Below, piece after piece: positions 53,620 through 64,000 of a stretch of 64,000 nucleotides of DNA (positions are counted from its first letter, which is position 1; every line of letters begins with the position of its first letter). Source of the DNA: Streptomyces sp. NBC_01268 (GTDB lineage: Bacteria > Actinomycetota > Actinomycetes > Streptomycetales > Streptomycetaceae); contig NZ_CP108454.1 of NCBI RefSeq assembly GCF_036240795.1, positions 6,446,001 through 6,510,000 of the forward strand. The letters are read 5' to 3'. Below the pieces are notes generated by a model, which was not told the origin of the DNA, did not search any database, and saw only the letters and a list, made by a program, of their open reading frames with translations. Both the position numbers and the translations under genes were made by a program.

Positions 53620-55371
53620 TCACCCGTCCGTCAGCACCACCGCCGACTCCGCCGGCAGCCTGAGCACTCCGTCCCGGCCGGGTGCCTCCGTCCGCTCCCA
53701 CGCGGCGAGCACCCGGTCACGGCCGTTGGAGCCGAGCGGGATGTCCGCCGCGCGCTTGGCGAGGTTGACCGCCACGCGGATGTCGCCGCGCCGGAACACC
53801 AGCCAGCGGGCCTCCTCGTCGAACGCCACCTTCACCCCGGCCAGGTCGGGGTCGGTGAGGTCCGGCAGGGTGCGGCGCAGGGCGATCAGCTCCCGGTACC
53901 AGGCGAGGAGCCGCTTGTGCGGGTCGCGTTCGCGCTCGCTGCGGTCCAGGACCGAGCGGTCGCGGGTGGCGGGGTCCTGGGGGTCGGGCACGTCCTCCTC
54001 CGCCCAGCCGTGCGCCGCGAACTCCCGGCGCCGGCCGCGGCGCACCGCCTCCGCGAGCTCGGGATCGGTGTGGTCGGTGAAGTACATCCAGGGCGTCCGC
54101 GCGCCCCACTCCTCGCCCATGAACAGCATCGGCACCGAGGGGCCGGTCAGGACGAGGGCCGCCGCGCAGGCGAGCAGGCCGGGGGAGAGGGTGGCGGACA
54201 GGCGGTCGCCGGTCGCCCGGTTGCCGATCTGGTCGTGGGTCTGCGCGTAGCCGAGGAACCGGTGCGCCGCGGTCCGCTCGCGGTCCACCGGGCGCCCGTG
54301 GTGGCGGCCCCGGAAGCCGGAGTAGGTGCCGTCGTGGAAGAAGACGCGGGTGAGGGTCTTGGCGAGGGCGCCCAGCGGGGCGCGCGCGAAGTCCGCGTAG
54401 TAGCCCTGCGACTCGCCGGTGAGGGCGCTGTGCAGGGCGTGGTGGAAGTCGTCGTTCCACTGGTGGTGGACGCCCAGCCCGCCGGCCTGGCGCGGGGCGG
54501 TGGTGCGCGGGTCGCCCGCGTCGGACTCGGCGATCAGGAAGTGCTGCCGGCCCTGTTCCCTGGCGAGCTCGTCGACCGCCGCCGACAGCTCCTCCAGGAA
54601 GTGCAGCGCCCGGTCGTCGACGAGCGCGTGCACCGCGTCGAGCCGCAGCCCGTCGATCCGGTAGTCCCGCAGCCAGGCGAGCGCGCTGCCCAGGAAGTAC
54701 GCCCGGACCTCGTCCGAGCCGGGCGCGTCCAGGTTGACCGCGGCGCCCCACGGGGTGTGGTGGGTGTCGGTGAAGTACGGGCCGAAGGACGGCAGGTGGT
54801 TTCCGGACGGGCCCAGGTGGTTGTGCACCACGTCCAGGACCACGCCCAGGCCGAGGCCGTGGGCCGTGTCGACGAAGCGCTTGAGCGCCTCGGGACCTCC
54901 GTACGGCTCGTGGACCGCCCACGGCGCCACCCCGTCGTACCCCCAGCCGCGCTCCCCGGGGAACGGACACAGCGGCATCAGCTCCACATGGGTGATGCCG
55001 AGGCCCGCGAGCTCCCCGAGGCGCGCCGCCGCCGCGTCGAGGGTGCCCTCCGGGGTGAAGGTGCCCACGTGCAGCTCGTACAGGACGCCGCTGCGCATCC
55101 GCAGCCGCGGGGCGGCGTTCCGCCAGGTGTACGCGTCGTGGTCGACGACCGCGGCGAGGCCGTCCGGGCCGTCGGGCAGGCGCCGGGCCCGGGGGTCGGG
55201 CAGCAGGTGGCCGCCGTCGAGGGAGTAGCCGTAGCGGTCGCCGTCGGCGGCGGGGGCGACGCCGGTCCACCAGCCCGGGCGCTCGGCGTCCCGCTCCAGC
55301 GGGTGAGCGCTGCCGTTCAGTTCCAGCGTCACCAGGTCACGGGCATGCGGCGCCCACACCTCGAACAGCAC
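53620..55371 (-). CDS. treZ: Malto-oligosyltrehalose trehalohydrolase
   Basis: A 583-residue GH13 enzyme that releases trehalose from maltooligosyl-trehalose made by TreY. The N-terminal beta domain (MLFEVWAPHARDLVTLELNG) is followed by the barrel with LDVVHNHLGPSGNHL, LRLDAVHALVD (nucleophile Asp), FLIAESDAGD (acid/base region) and YAQTHDQIGNR. The start at 55371 is a GTG with GAGGGGAC upstream; an in-frame TTG further up is less likely. treY lies 3.4 kb away on the same strand. Confidence 0.93.
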   Translation of the reverse strand: MLFEVWAPHARDLVTLELNGSAHPLERDAERPGWWTGVAPAADGDRYGYSLDGGHLLPDPRARRLPDGPDGLAAVVDHDAYTWRNAAPRLRMRSGVLYELHVGTFTPEGTLDAAAARLGELAGLGITHVELMPLCPFPGERGWGYDGVAPWAVHEPYGGPEALKRFVDTAHGLGLGVVLDVVHNHLGPSGNHLPSFGPYFTDTHHTPWGAAVNLDAPGSDEVRAYFLGSALAWLRDYRIDGLRLDAVHALVDDRALHFLEELSAAVDELAREQGRQHFLIAESDAGDPRTTAPRQAGGLGVHHQWNDDFHHALHSALTGESQGYYADFARAPLGALAKTLTRVFFHDGTYSGFRGRHHGRPVDRERTAAHRFLGYAQTHDQIGNRATGDRLSATLSPGLLACAAALVLTGPSVPMLFMGEEWGARTPWMYFTDHTDPELAEAVRRGRRREFAAHGWAEEDVPDPQDPATRDRSVLDRSERERDPHKRLLAWYRELIALRRTLPDLTDPDLAGVKVAFDEEARWLVFRRGDIRVAVNLAKRAADIPLGSNGRDRVLAAWERTEAPGRDGVLRLPAESAVVLTDG

Positions 55372-55461
55372 GGGACGGTCCCCTCGTCGACTGGTCAACG
55401 GCTACGGGACCATCCTGGCAGTCGGAGGCACGCCCCGCCCGGTGCATCGGCGATCTTGGCC

Positions 55462-56418
55462 TCACGGCCGCGGCGGGGCGTCCCACACGTAGTTGACGGC
55501 CCGCTCGAAGGTCACGTACCCCGCGCGGGCGAAGGACTTCGCCATGGGGACGTTGCCCAGGTCGGTGGCGGCCCGGATGTTGGGCACGTCCTGGGCGGCG
55601 AGGACCCGGGTGCCCTCGGCGAGGATGTCGTCGATGTGGCCCTGGCCGCGGTGGGCGGGCAGGACACCGATGTACGCGATGATCGGGTGGTAGTTGTTGC
55701 GCGCGGGGACGACGAAGCCGACCGGCTCCCCGGTGCCCGGCAGCTCCGCGATCCGCCACCACTCCGGGGGCGTCGAGAAGTGCGCGAACTCCTCGTCGTA
55801 GTGCAGCTCGGCCGCCTCGCGCGGCGACAGGCCGGAAGCCAGGTCCGCCTGGCCGTGCGCGTCGAGGGTGCCCTCCATGACCGGGGTCATCAGGTCGAGC
55901 AGGTCCTCGCGGTCCCGCACCGGACGGAACACCAGGCGCCCGCTCGGCTCCGGCACCGGCGTGCCCGCCCGCCACTCCAGGCGCAGCCGCTCCACCAGCG
56001 GGCGGGCGCCCGAGGCGGTCAGCACACCGAAGAGGGTCTCCAGGGCCGCGCGGGTCTCCGGGACCTCGCGCCAGTCCGCCGGTATGAAGCGGCCGAACTC
56101 GGGGCGGGCCGCGCCCGCCGGGACGACGGCGGCGGTCGCCGTCTCCAGGAGGCGCAGACCGATCCCGGCCGCCTCCTCCGGCGACAGAGCCGGGTCCAGG
56201 TCGAAGAAGTCGAGCGCCTGCGGGGCGGCGCCCTCCTGTCCGGACCACCACGAGATCCGTCCGAGCAGACGGTCGCCGCGCAGCGCCACCCACATCCAGC
56301 CGGGCCGGCGGCGGCCGGTCGCCAGGTCGTCGGCGAGCTCGTGGTCGAGCACGTAGTCGAGGCCCTGGAAGAGAGCCAGCTCGTCAGGTCCGGCGAGCGG
56401 TCGGACAACAACGGTCAT
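55462..56418 (-). CDS. GNAT family N-acetyltransferase
   Basis: A 318-residue protein whose C-terminal half is a GNAT domain: IIAYIGVLPAHRGQGHIDDI is the acetyl-CoA-binding motif A, followed by RAATDLGNVPMAKSFARAGY. The N-terminal half is a second, degenerate acetyltransferase-like domain (MTVVVRPLAGPDELALF, WMWVALRGDRLLGRIS). The substrate is unknown. AGGGGGAA precedes the ATG. It is divergent from the FHA gene. Confidence 0.87.
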   Translation of the reverse strand: MTVVVRPLAGPDELALFQGLDYVLDHELADDLATGRRRPGWMWVALRGDRLLGRISWWSGQEGAAPQALDFFDLDPALSPEEAAGIGLRLLETATAAVVPAGAARPEFGRFIPADWREVPETRAALETLFGVLTASGARPLVERLRLEWRAGTPVPEPSGRLVFRPVRDREDLLDLMTPVMEGTLDAHGQADLASGLSPREAAELHYDEEFAHFSTPPEWWRIAELPGTGEPVGFVVPARNNYHPIIAYIGVLPAHRGQGHIDDILAEGTRVLAAQDVPNIRAATDLGNVPMAKSFARAGYVTFERAVNYVWDAPPRP

Positions 56419-56526
56419 GTACGGGATTCCCCCTGGTAGTAAGAGTCGGCAGACCGTATCAGCGCAGGTGGGCCGGGCGCCTTCGAGATATCGGGGCCCT
56501 TCTGGACACCCTGGTGCCGTCCGTCC

Positions 56527-56532
56527 GACAAT
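56527..56532 (+). promoter_or_regulatory. Leaderless -10 element of the FHA protein gene
   Basis: GACAAT, six bases, then the GTG at 56539. Confidence 0.45.
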
Positions 56533-56538
56533 CAAGGT

Positions 56539-57096
56539 GTGACGACACCCTTCGAGCTCCCGGCCAACCCGCCGGACGCCCCTCGGCTCACCGACGCCGA
56601 GCGGGAGCGCGCGCTCGCGGTGCTCCGTGAGGGTGCCGCCCAGGGGCGTCTGTCGCACGACACCTTCCTGTTCCGCATGGAGCGGGCGCTCGCCGCCCGC
56701 CGCTCCGACGAACTCGCCCTGCTCACCGCGGACCTGGCGGCCCCGTCGCCCTGGACCCGGCGGGTGGTGGGCGCGGTGGAGAAGGTGTCCGCGTTCACCG
56801 TCAGCATCCGCCGCGCCTGGCGGGCCGAGCGGCTCCCGAAGCTGCTCATGCCGCTGCCGGGCCCGCACCCGCTGCGGATCGGACGCGACCCGGTGAACGG
56901 ACTGCGGCTCAGCCACGAGACGGTCTCCCGCCTGCACGCCGAACTGTCCCAGCAGGGCGGCCTGTGGGTGCTGCGCGACCTCGGCTCCACCAACGGCACC
57001 ACGGTCAACGGGCGCCGGGTGACGGGCGCGGTCGTGGTGCGCGCCGGGGACATGGTGGGCTTCGGCCAGATGGTCTTCCGGCTCTCTCCGAACTGA
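56539..57096 (+). CDS. DUF1707 and FHA domain protein
   Basis: A 185-residue cytoplasmic protein. The first 65 residues are a DUF1707 domain (RLTDAERERALAVLREGAAQ and GRLSHDTFLFRMERALAAR). The C-terminal FHA domain has LRIGRDPVNGL, SHETVSRLHAEL and GSTNGTTVNG, all residues for phosphothreonine recognition. It is therefore a probable partner of a Ser/Thr kinase substrate. A P450-like gene follows 119 bases downstream on the same strand. Confidence 0.92.
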   Translation: MTTPFELPANPPDAPRLTDAERERALAVLREGAAQGRLSHDTFLFRMERALAARRSDELALLTADLAAPSPWTRRVVGAVEKVSAFTVSIRRAWRAERLPKLLMPLPGPHPLRIGRDPVNGLRLSHETVSRLHAELSQQGGLWVLRDLGSTNGTTVNGRRVTGAVVVRAGDMVGFGQMVFRLSPN

Positions 57097-57215
57097 CGCG
57101 GAACTGGCGCGCCAACGCCTCCAACCGTCACCCGATCGGCGGTATACCTGCTGCGACCGGGTCTGCCCGGTGATGGGCTGGGGAGACGCGCGCCGCTGAC
57201 CGACGAGGGGGCGAG

Positions 57216-58241
57216 ATGAGCGACGAGCCGAACCACCCGCACACCCCGTGGCGAGACCACTGGGCCGCTCTGCCGACGATGACACCCGCCACGCGCGGGG
57301 CCGCCGCCGCGGGGAGGGACCGCACGGTCCGCCGGATCGCGCCCAGCCCCCTGGAGCCGGGCGCCACCCGCGACCCGTACCGCACCTACCGGGTCCTGCG
57401 CGAGGAGTTCCCGCTCACCCACGACCCGCTGCTGCGGGCCTGGGTGCTCAGCCGGTACGCGGACGTGGCGAGCGCCCTCACCGACGCCCGCTTCACCCAC
57501 GGGCACCGGCCCGGCGACCCGCCGTGCGCGCAGACCCACACGGACGTCGACGACGGCGAGCTGCGGGCCGTCGCCGAACGCACCGCCTTCGTCCTCGCCC
57601 ACCGGATCGCCGCCCGCCCGCAGGCCGACCTGGTCGCCGACTTCTGCCACTGGCTGCCGGCCGGCACCGTCGCCGCCGCCGTCGGCGTGCCGTACCGGGA
57701 CATGATGCGGCTGGTCCGCGGCCGGGCCGCGTCCGCGCTGGTCGGACAGTGCACGGGCCAGATCGCGGTACGGGAGAAGGCCCTGGCCGCCTTCCTCGCC
57801 GCCGTCCTGAGCGACCCCGACCAGGTCGCCGCGCTCCGGGACGCCCCCTCGGGCCTGGTCGCCCGCGCCTGGACCGAGTCGCTGCGCCGCGACCCCCCGG
57901 TCCAGATCGTCATGCGCCGCACCCGCGGCGAGGTGCGCGTCGGATCGGGAGTCCTCCCCCCGGGCGCCCAGGTCGCCCTCCTGATCGGGGCCGCCGGCCG
58001 CGACCCGGAGCGCTTCCGCGACCCGGACCGCTTCGACCCGCTCCGCGACGACCCGGGCCAGCTGACCTACGGCACCGGCCTGTGTCCGGCCGTCGACCTG
58101 GCCGCCCTGGAGGCCGAATACGCCCTCCGGGCCCTCTTCCAGGCCATGCCCCGCCTCCGCCTCGCGGACGGCTTCCGGCCCGAGTGGACGGGCGTGATCA
58201 CCCGGGCCCCGCGGAGCCTGGTGGTCCGGCCGGGAGGCTGA
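57216..58241 (+). CDS. Cytochrome P450-like protein with shortened core
   Basis: A 341-residue P450 relative, shorter than the usual 400. It keeps the ExxR motif (E221-SLR), the PERF-like RDPERFRDPDRFDPLR and a cysteine loop YGTGLCPAVDLAALE with C290. However, the normal FGxGxHxCxG loop is two residues shorter and lacks the histidine, and the segment that should contain the I helix with AGxxT is missing between about 190 and 215. It may have lost oxygenase activity or serve another role. GAGGGGGCGAG precedes the ATG. Confidence 0.8.
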   Translation: MSDEPNHPHTPWRDHWAALPTMTPATRGAAAAGRDRTVRRIAPSPLEPGATRDPYRTYRVLREEFPLTHDPLLRAWVLSRYADVASALTDARFTHGHRPGDPPCAQTHTDVDDGELRAVAERTAFVLAHRIAARPQADLVADFCHWLPAGTVAAAVGVPYRDMMRLVRGRAASALVGQCTGQIAVREKALAAFLAAVLSDPDQVAALRDAPSGLVARAWTESLRRDPPVQIVMRRTRGEVRVGSGVLPPGAQVALLIGAAGRDPERFRDPDRFDPLRDDPGQLTYGTGLCPAVDLAALEAEYALRALFQAMPRLRLADGFRPEWTGVITRAPRSLVVRPGG

Positions 58242-58263
58242 GCCCTTCGCCCGCGCGCACGCC

Positions 58264-58830
58264 TCAAGCGGCGGGCGCGACCTCCTGCCCCGGCCGGCCG
58301 GACCACCACACCGAGCCGAGCAGGAGCACGCCCGGGAGGATCCCGGCGACCGTCGCGATGGCGGCGCCGGACGCCCCGAGGGCGGCGAGCACGAGGCCGC
58401 CCGCGCCGCAGGCCGCGAGCGCCGCGCCCAGGACGTGCAGCTGCGGCCGCCGCCAGGCCGCCGCGAGCCCGAAGAAGTGCACGCCGACGACGAAGGCGAT
58501 CCACCCCACGGCGGCCTGCGGGGCGTGCAGCACCCTGCCGGTCACGACCAGTCCGGCCACGAGCCCGACGACCTCGGCCGCCACCACGAACCAGTAGCGC
58601 CGCCCGAATCCGGGGCCGCCCGAGGCCGGTTCCGCGCCCCCGGTCCGGCCTCCGGCACCGGCCCGGCCGCCCCGCCCCCCGAACACGACCAGGGCGACGA
58701 AGGCGGCTCCGGCCAGCACGCGCAGCGGAGCGCTGATCCGGGTCGGCAGCGCCCCCGCGTTCGCCTGCACGAAGAACAGCCCGAAGGAGGCGCCGATGAT
58801 CCGGCCGGTTCGATCCTTAGTCATGATCAT
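58264..58830 (-). CDS. Small multi-spanning membrane protein downstream of treY
   Basis: A 188-residue protein with about six hydrophobic segments, for example PLRVLAGAAFVALVVFG, WFVVAAEVVGLVAGLVV, AVGWIAFVVGVHFFGLAA and AGILPGVLLLGSVWW. No family recognised. Its ATG overlaps the treY stop (TGATG), so it is translationally coupled to treY. A GGAG lies eight bases upstream. A second in-frame ATG follows at 58824. Confidence 0.72.
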   Translation of the reverse strand: MIMTKDRTGRIIGASFGLFFVQANAGALPTRISAPLRVLAGAAFVALVVFGGRGGRAGAGGRTGGAEPASGGPGFGRRYWFVVAAEVVGLVAGLVVTGRVLHAPQAAVGWIAFVVGVHFFGLAAAWRRPQLHVLGAALAACGAGGLVLAALGASGAAIATVAGILPGVLLLGSVWWSGRPGQEVAPAA

Positions 58831-61202
58831 CAGTATTGCTCCGCGCGCACGAGCAGCCCCACCGGCCTCCCCTCGAACAGCTCGGCCAGCCTCACCGGCT
58901 TCTCCGCCCCGCCCGTGAACTCCCGCGTCCCGTCCAGGAGGTCGAGCCAGCGGCCCTCCGGAAGGGCGAGGGACGCGTCCCGCCAGCCGCCCGTCTCGGC
59001 GAGGCGGAGGGAGAGCCGGGTGACGGCGGTCAGGACGTGGTCCGAGCGCGAGAAGGCCAGGCAGTGCGGGGCGGCCGGGCCCGTGGCGGACAAGGGGCGG
59101 TAGGTGGAGAGGGGACCGAAGAGGGCGGGGCGGGTGCGCCGCAGGTGGAGCGCGGCGCGGACCACCGCCGTCTTGTCGTCGTCCGGGCCCGGCGCGAACG
59201 GCGCCCGGTTGTCCGGGTCGACCAGGGCCCGGTACACCCGCTCCGTGCCCTGGTAGAGCTCCGGCACCCCCGGCATCGTGAGGTGGACCAGGGTCGACCC
59301 GAGGATGTGCGCGCGGATGTGGGGTTCGAGGGCGAGGGCCGCCGGTGCCGCCGTGCGCAGCGGGATGCGGCCGGGCCCCGCCGCCACGAAGTCCGTGACG
59401 GCCCGCTCGTACGCCTCGTCCGGCTCGGTCCAGCTGGTGTGCAGCCCGGCCTCCCGTACCGACTTCAGGACCGCCGGGCCCAGCCGCGCCGCGTCCGGGG
59501 TGCCGAAGCCGAACGCGGTCTGCCAGGCCGTCCACGCCAGGTGGGGGTCGGGCGCGGGGACGCCGGAGGCCTCCTCCAGGAACTCGGCCCAGCGCTGCGG
59601 GCACTGGGCCAGCACCGCGATCCCGGCCCGTACGTCCGCGCTGCGCTTGGTGTCGTGCGTGGTCAGGACCGTGCCCGTGCCCGGCCAGTCGCGCGCGATG
59701 CGGGCGCAGTACGCGTGGAACTCGTCCGGGTGCACCGCGGGGCGCCCCGGGTCGCCGCCGACCTCGTTGGCCGAGAGCAGGGGCGTGTAGCGGTAGAAGG
59801 CCGTGTCCTCCACCGACTTGGCCCGCAGCGCCGAGGAGGTCTGGGCGAACCGGGCCCGGAAGGCCCGGTGGTCGGGCCCGTCGCCGCGCGTCCCCAGCGC
59901 CAGCTCCCGCACGGTGTCCACCGCCGTCGCCTCCTCCGGCACCGCGAACGCCGCCTTGGCGCCGCGCGCCGCCTCCGGGGTCAGCACCCGCTCGCCGCCG
60001 GTGCGGTAGGTCCGGTACACCGGCACCCGCACGAGGAGTTCGCGCACCGCCGTGTGCAGGGCCCACGGCGCGTGGTCGCGCAGCTCCGGGTCGGCGGCGC
60101 AGAGCCGGCCCGCGAGCCGGGCCAGCGCGGCAGTCTCCGCGGCCAGTTCATGCGTGACCACCTTGTACGCGGCGCGCCGGGCGGTCGCCTCCCAGTAGCC
60201 GCCCCGGTCCCCGGCCCGTCCCACGAACTCCCTGTAGACGTCGCCCAGTTCGTCCGTCCCCAGCGGGTCGGTGAACAGCCCGTCCACGTGCCGCAGCGCG
60301 TCGTAGCCGGTGGTGCCCGCCACCGGCCAGGAGGCGGGCAGCGGTTCGGAGCCGGTGAGGATCTTCTCCACGACCGTCCAGCACCGGCCGCCGGTCGCCG
60401 CGTCGAGCCGTTCCAGATAGCCCTCCGGGTCGGCGAGCCCGTCCGGGTGGTCGATGCGCAGCCCGTCCACCACGCCGTCCGCGACCAGCTCCAGGATCTT
60501 CGCGTGGGTGGCCTCGAAGACCTCCGGGTCCTCGACGCGGAGCCCGATGAGATCGGAGATGGTGAAGAAGCGGCGGTAGTTGAGATCGGTGCGGGCCAGC
60601 CGCCACCAGGCGAGGCGGTACCACTGGGCGTCCAGCAGCGCGTCCAGCGGCAGCCCCTCGGTGCCCGGCCGCAGCGGGAACTCCTGCCCGTCCAGGGACA
60701 GTACGCCGTCCGCGACCCGCAGCCGGTCCCGCACCTCCGGGAGCCGGGCGGGCAGCACCGGCAGCAGCATCCGCCCGTCGCCCGCCGCCCAGTCGATGTC
60801 GAACCACCGGGCGTACGGCGAGTCCGGGCCGTCCCGGAGCACCGCCCGCAGGGCGTGGTTGTGCCGAGGCGCGGCCGCCATGTGGTTGGGCACCAGGTCG
60901 AGCACGAGACCCAGGCCGTGCGCGCGGGCCGTCGCGGCGAGCGCCCGCAGCCCGGCCTCGCCGCCCAGTTCGGCCCGTACGGCACGGTGGTCGGTCACGT
61001 CGTAGCCGTGCGTCGAGCCGGGCACGGCCTCCAGGACCGGCGAGAGATGGAGGTGCGAGACCCCCAGACCGGCGAGGTAGGGCACGGCGCGCTCGGCGGC
61101 GGCGAACGGGAAGTCCGGCTGGAGCTGGAGCCGGTAGGTGGCACTGGGCAGCGTCCGCTCGGACGAGGGGGGTCCGGGCCGGGCCGGCGAAGAGGACGTC
61201 AT
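58830..61202 (-). CDS. treY: Malto-oligosyltrehalose synthase
   Basis: A 790-residue GH13 enzyme that converts the reducing end of maltodextrin to a trehalose unit. TYRLQLQPDFPFAAAERAVPYL and GVSHLHLSPVLEA start the barrel; LDLVPNHMAAA and DGLRIDHPDGLADP carry catalytic residues; YRRFFTISDLIGLRVEDP and FYRYTPLLSANEVGGDP are TreY-specific. The ATG has no clear ribosome site. It works with TreZ and with maltodextrin trimmed by GlgX, both in this window. Confidence 0.95.
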   Translation of the reverse strand: MTSSSPARPGPPSSERTLPSATYRLQLQPDFPFAAAERAVPYLAGLGVSHLHLSPVLEAVPGSTHGYDVTDHRAVRAELGGEAGLRALAATARAHGLGLVLDLVPNHMAAAPRHNHALRAVLRDGPDSPYARWFDIDWAAGDGRMLLPVLPARLPEVRDRLRVADGVLSLDGQEFPLRPGTEGLPLDALLDAQWYRLAWWRLARTDLNYRRFFTISDLIGLRVEDPEVFEATHAKILELVADGVVDGLRIDHPDGLADPEGYLERLDAATGGRCWTVVEKILTGSEPLPASWPVAGTTGYDALRHVDGLFTDPLGTDELGDVYREFVGRAGDRGGYWEATARRAAYKVVTHELAAETAALARLAGRLCAADPELRDHAPWALHTAVRELLVRVPVYRTYRTGGERVLTPEAARGAKAAFAVPEEATAVDTVRELALGTRGDGPDHRAFRARFAQTSSALRAKSVEDTAFYRYTPLLSANEVGGDPGRPAVHPDEFHAYCARIARDWPGTGTVLTTHDTKRSADVRAGIAVLAQCPQRWAEFLEEASGVPAPDPHLAWTAWQTAFGFGTPDAARLGPAVLKSVREAGLHTSWTEPDEAYERAVTDFVAAGPGRIPLRTAAPAALALEPHIRAHILGSTLVHLTMPGVPELYQGTERVYRALVDPDNRAPFAPGPDDDKTAVVRAALHLRRTRPALFGPLSTYRPLSATGPAAPHCLAFSRSDHVLTAVTRLSLRLAETGGWRDASLALPEGRWLDLLDGTREFTGGAEKPVRLAELFEGRPVGLLVRAEQY

Positions 61203-61271
61203 GCGAACGTACGTACCCGGCTCAGCGGCTTCTGTGTCATCGACGCATGCGCCCGTTCGAGTGCATCGCGT

Positions 61272-61277
61272 TACGTT
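61272..61277 (+). promoter_or_regulatory. Leaderless -10 element of the MFS gene
   Basis: TACGTT, six bases, then the ATG at 61284. Confidence 0.5.
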
Positions 61278-62475
61278 CGCGTGATGCTCCGGATGTATCG
61301 CGACACGCTGTCCCTGCTCGGACCGGTCCTTCCGGTCGTCTCCTTCCTCGGGCGGCTGCCGACCGCCATGTGCCAGCTCGGCAGCCTCCTCCTGGTCGCC
61401 GAGACCAGCGGCTCCCTGACCACCGCGGGCCTCACGGGCGGCGCGCTCGCCGCCGGGCAGACCCTCGCCGGCCCGCTGATCGGACGGCTCGCCGACCGGC
61501 ACGGCCAGCGGCCCGTGGTGCCGGCCGCCGCCCTCGCCAACGCGGTCGCCGTCACCGCCCTCGTGCTCGCCGCCCTCGACCGGGCCGGCACCGGGCTCCT
61601 CATGGTGCTCGGCGCCCTCGCCGGCGCGACGGTCCCGCAGATCGGCCCGCTCGCCCGGACCCGCTCGGTGAACCTGGCGCGCGCCGCCGGCGCCGACGAC
61701 CGGGCGGTGGGCACCGTCCTGTCCTTCGAGGGCACCCTCGACGAGGTCTCCTTCGTCCTCGGCCCCGCCCTGGTCGGCCTGGCCGCCGCCGTCGCCCATC
61801 CGGCCGCGGCCCTGCTCACCGCCGCCGCGCTCCTCGCCGGCTGCGGCACCGCCTTCGCCCTGCACCCCACCGCCCGGTCGGCGACCGTCCGCGAGGCCAC
61901 CCGTACGAGTGCCGCCGAACGGACGCGGCTGCCCGCCGCCACGTACGCCCTGCGGATCACGATGGTCCTCCAGGGCGCCATGTTCGGCGCCTCGCAGGCC
62001 GGCATCACCGCCCTCACCGAACGGCTCGGCACACCCGACCAGGCCGGGCTCGTCTACGCCGCGATGGGCGTGATGAGCGCGGCCGCCGGGTTCGCCATGG
62101 CCGCCGTGCCCGCCCGGATCGGCCTCGGCACCCGCTGGCGCGCCGCCACCGGCGCCCTCGTCGTGCTCGCCGCGCCCCTCGTCCTCGTCGACACGCTCGG
62201 CGGGCTCTACGCGGGCGTCGTCGTCCTCGGCGTCGCCTACGCCCCGCACCTCATCACCGTCTTCGGCCTCACCGAGCGGATCGTGCCGCCCGCCCGGCTC
62301 GCCGAGTCCATGGCCTTCCTCACCAGCGGCATCGTCGGCGGCCAGGCCCTCGCGCTGGCCGCGGCGGCCCGGCTCGCCGACACGCACGGCGCCCCGGCCG
62401 CCTTCGGGGTGGCGGCCGGGGCGGCCGTGGCCTGCGCGGTCCTCTCCTGGACGGTCCGCCTCCGCACCGGTCCGG

Positions 62476-64000
<1,525 letters not shown>

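Overview
The window is chromosomal DNA from a high-GC actinobacterium, almost certainly a Streptomyces. The evidence is the very high G+C with strong third-position bias, the coproporphyrin-type haem genes (hemE, hemY, hemQ), a murC standing alone with msrB, the trehalose genes glgX/treY/treZ, WXG100 secretion substrates, and many start codons preceded by a -10 element exactly six bases upstream (leaderless style). I saw no tRNA, rRNA, CRISPR array, prophage or intact insertion sequence.

Layout. 1-5.1 kb: haem synthesis (end of hemE, hemY, hemQ), interrupted on the other strand by a CoA-disulfide-reductase-like flavoprotein and a DUF4349 lipoprotein. 5.1-6.9 kb: a secreted tripeptidyl-aminopeptidase-like hydrolase. 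6.9-10.1 kb: a DUF692 (MNIO-family) enzyme in an operon with two TIGR04222-type membrane proteins, one carrying a Gly/Ser/Cys tail. 10.2-15.2 kb: a secreted EEP nuclease with FG-GAP repeats, a PTH2-like protein, an AIM24 protein and a small ABC transporter. 15.3-22.7 kb: deacetylase, PPK2, a TetR/SDR divergent pair, a PhoX-like phosphatase, OsmC, ZapE and a pyrimidine reductase. 22.7-28.1 kb: a small unknown protein, murC, msrB, a Fur-family regulator and divergent katG with a clear promoter/operator. 28.4-32.5 kb: a WXG100-type polymorphic toxin locus with a full-length RNase A-like toxin, an incomplete second RNase A-like module and immunity genes. 32.5-40.5 kb: SDR, MarR and NmrA-like proteins, then a MacB-like efflux operon facing a two-component system. 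40.6-47.2 kb: an ABC exporter, an S9 peptidase, a JmjC oxygenase and, immediately upstream of the oxygenase, a 48-residue ORF ending in two 12-residue repeats, followed by a transposase-derived HTH gene. 47.3-53.6 kb: assorted enzymes and regulators. 53.6-64 kb: treZ, GNAT, FHA protein, an unusual P450, treY, an MFS transporter and glgX (running off the window).

The most interesting region is 44671-46051. A short peptide gene with a good ribosome binding site encodes a leader-like N-terminus followed by FVISDNDPTDPV and FVIADNDPSDPV in tandem, and lies 4 bp ahead of a JmjC/Cupin_4 oxygenase gene. With an ABC exporter and an S9 peptidase next door, it looks like a ribosomally made, oxygenase-modified peptide system. 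I do not recognise it as a described class. Two further systems deserve attention: the MNIO enzyme with its Cys-rich membrane partner, and the toxin locus with its displaced toxin fragment.

Functions and start sites are inferred from sequence reading alone; no database search was possible. Names based on domain memory (TIGR04222, DUF4349, CdiI, AIM24) should be confirmed by profile search.
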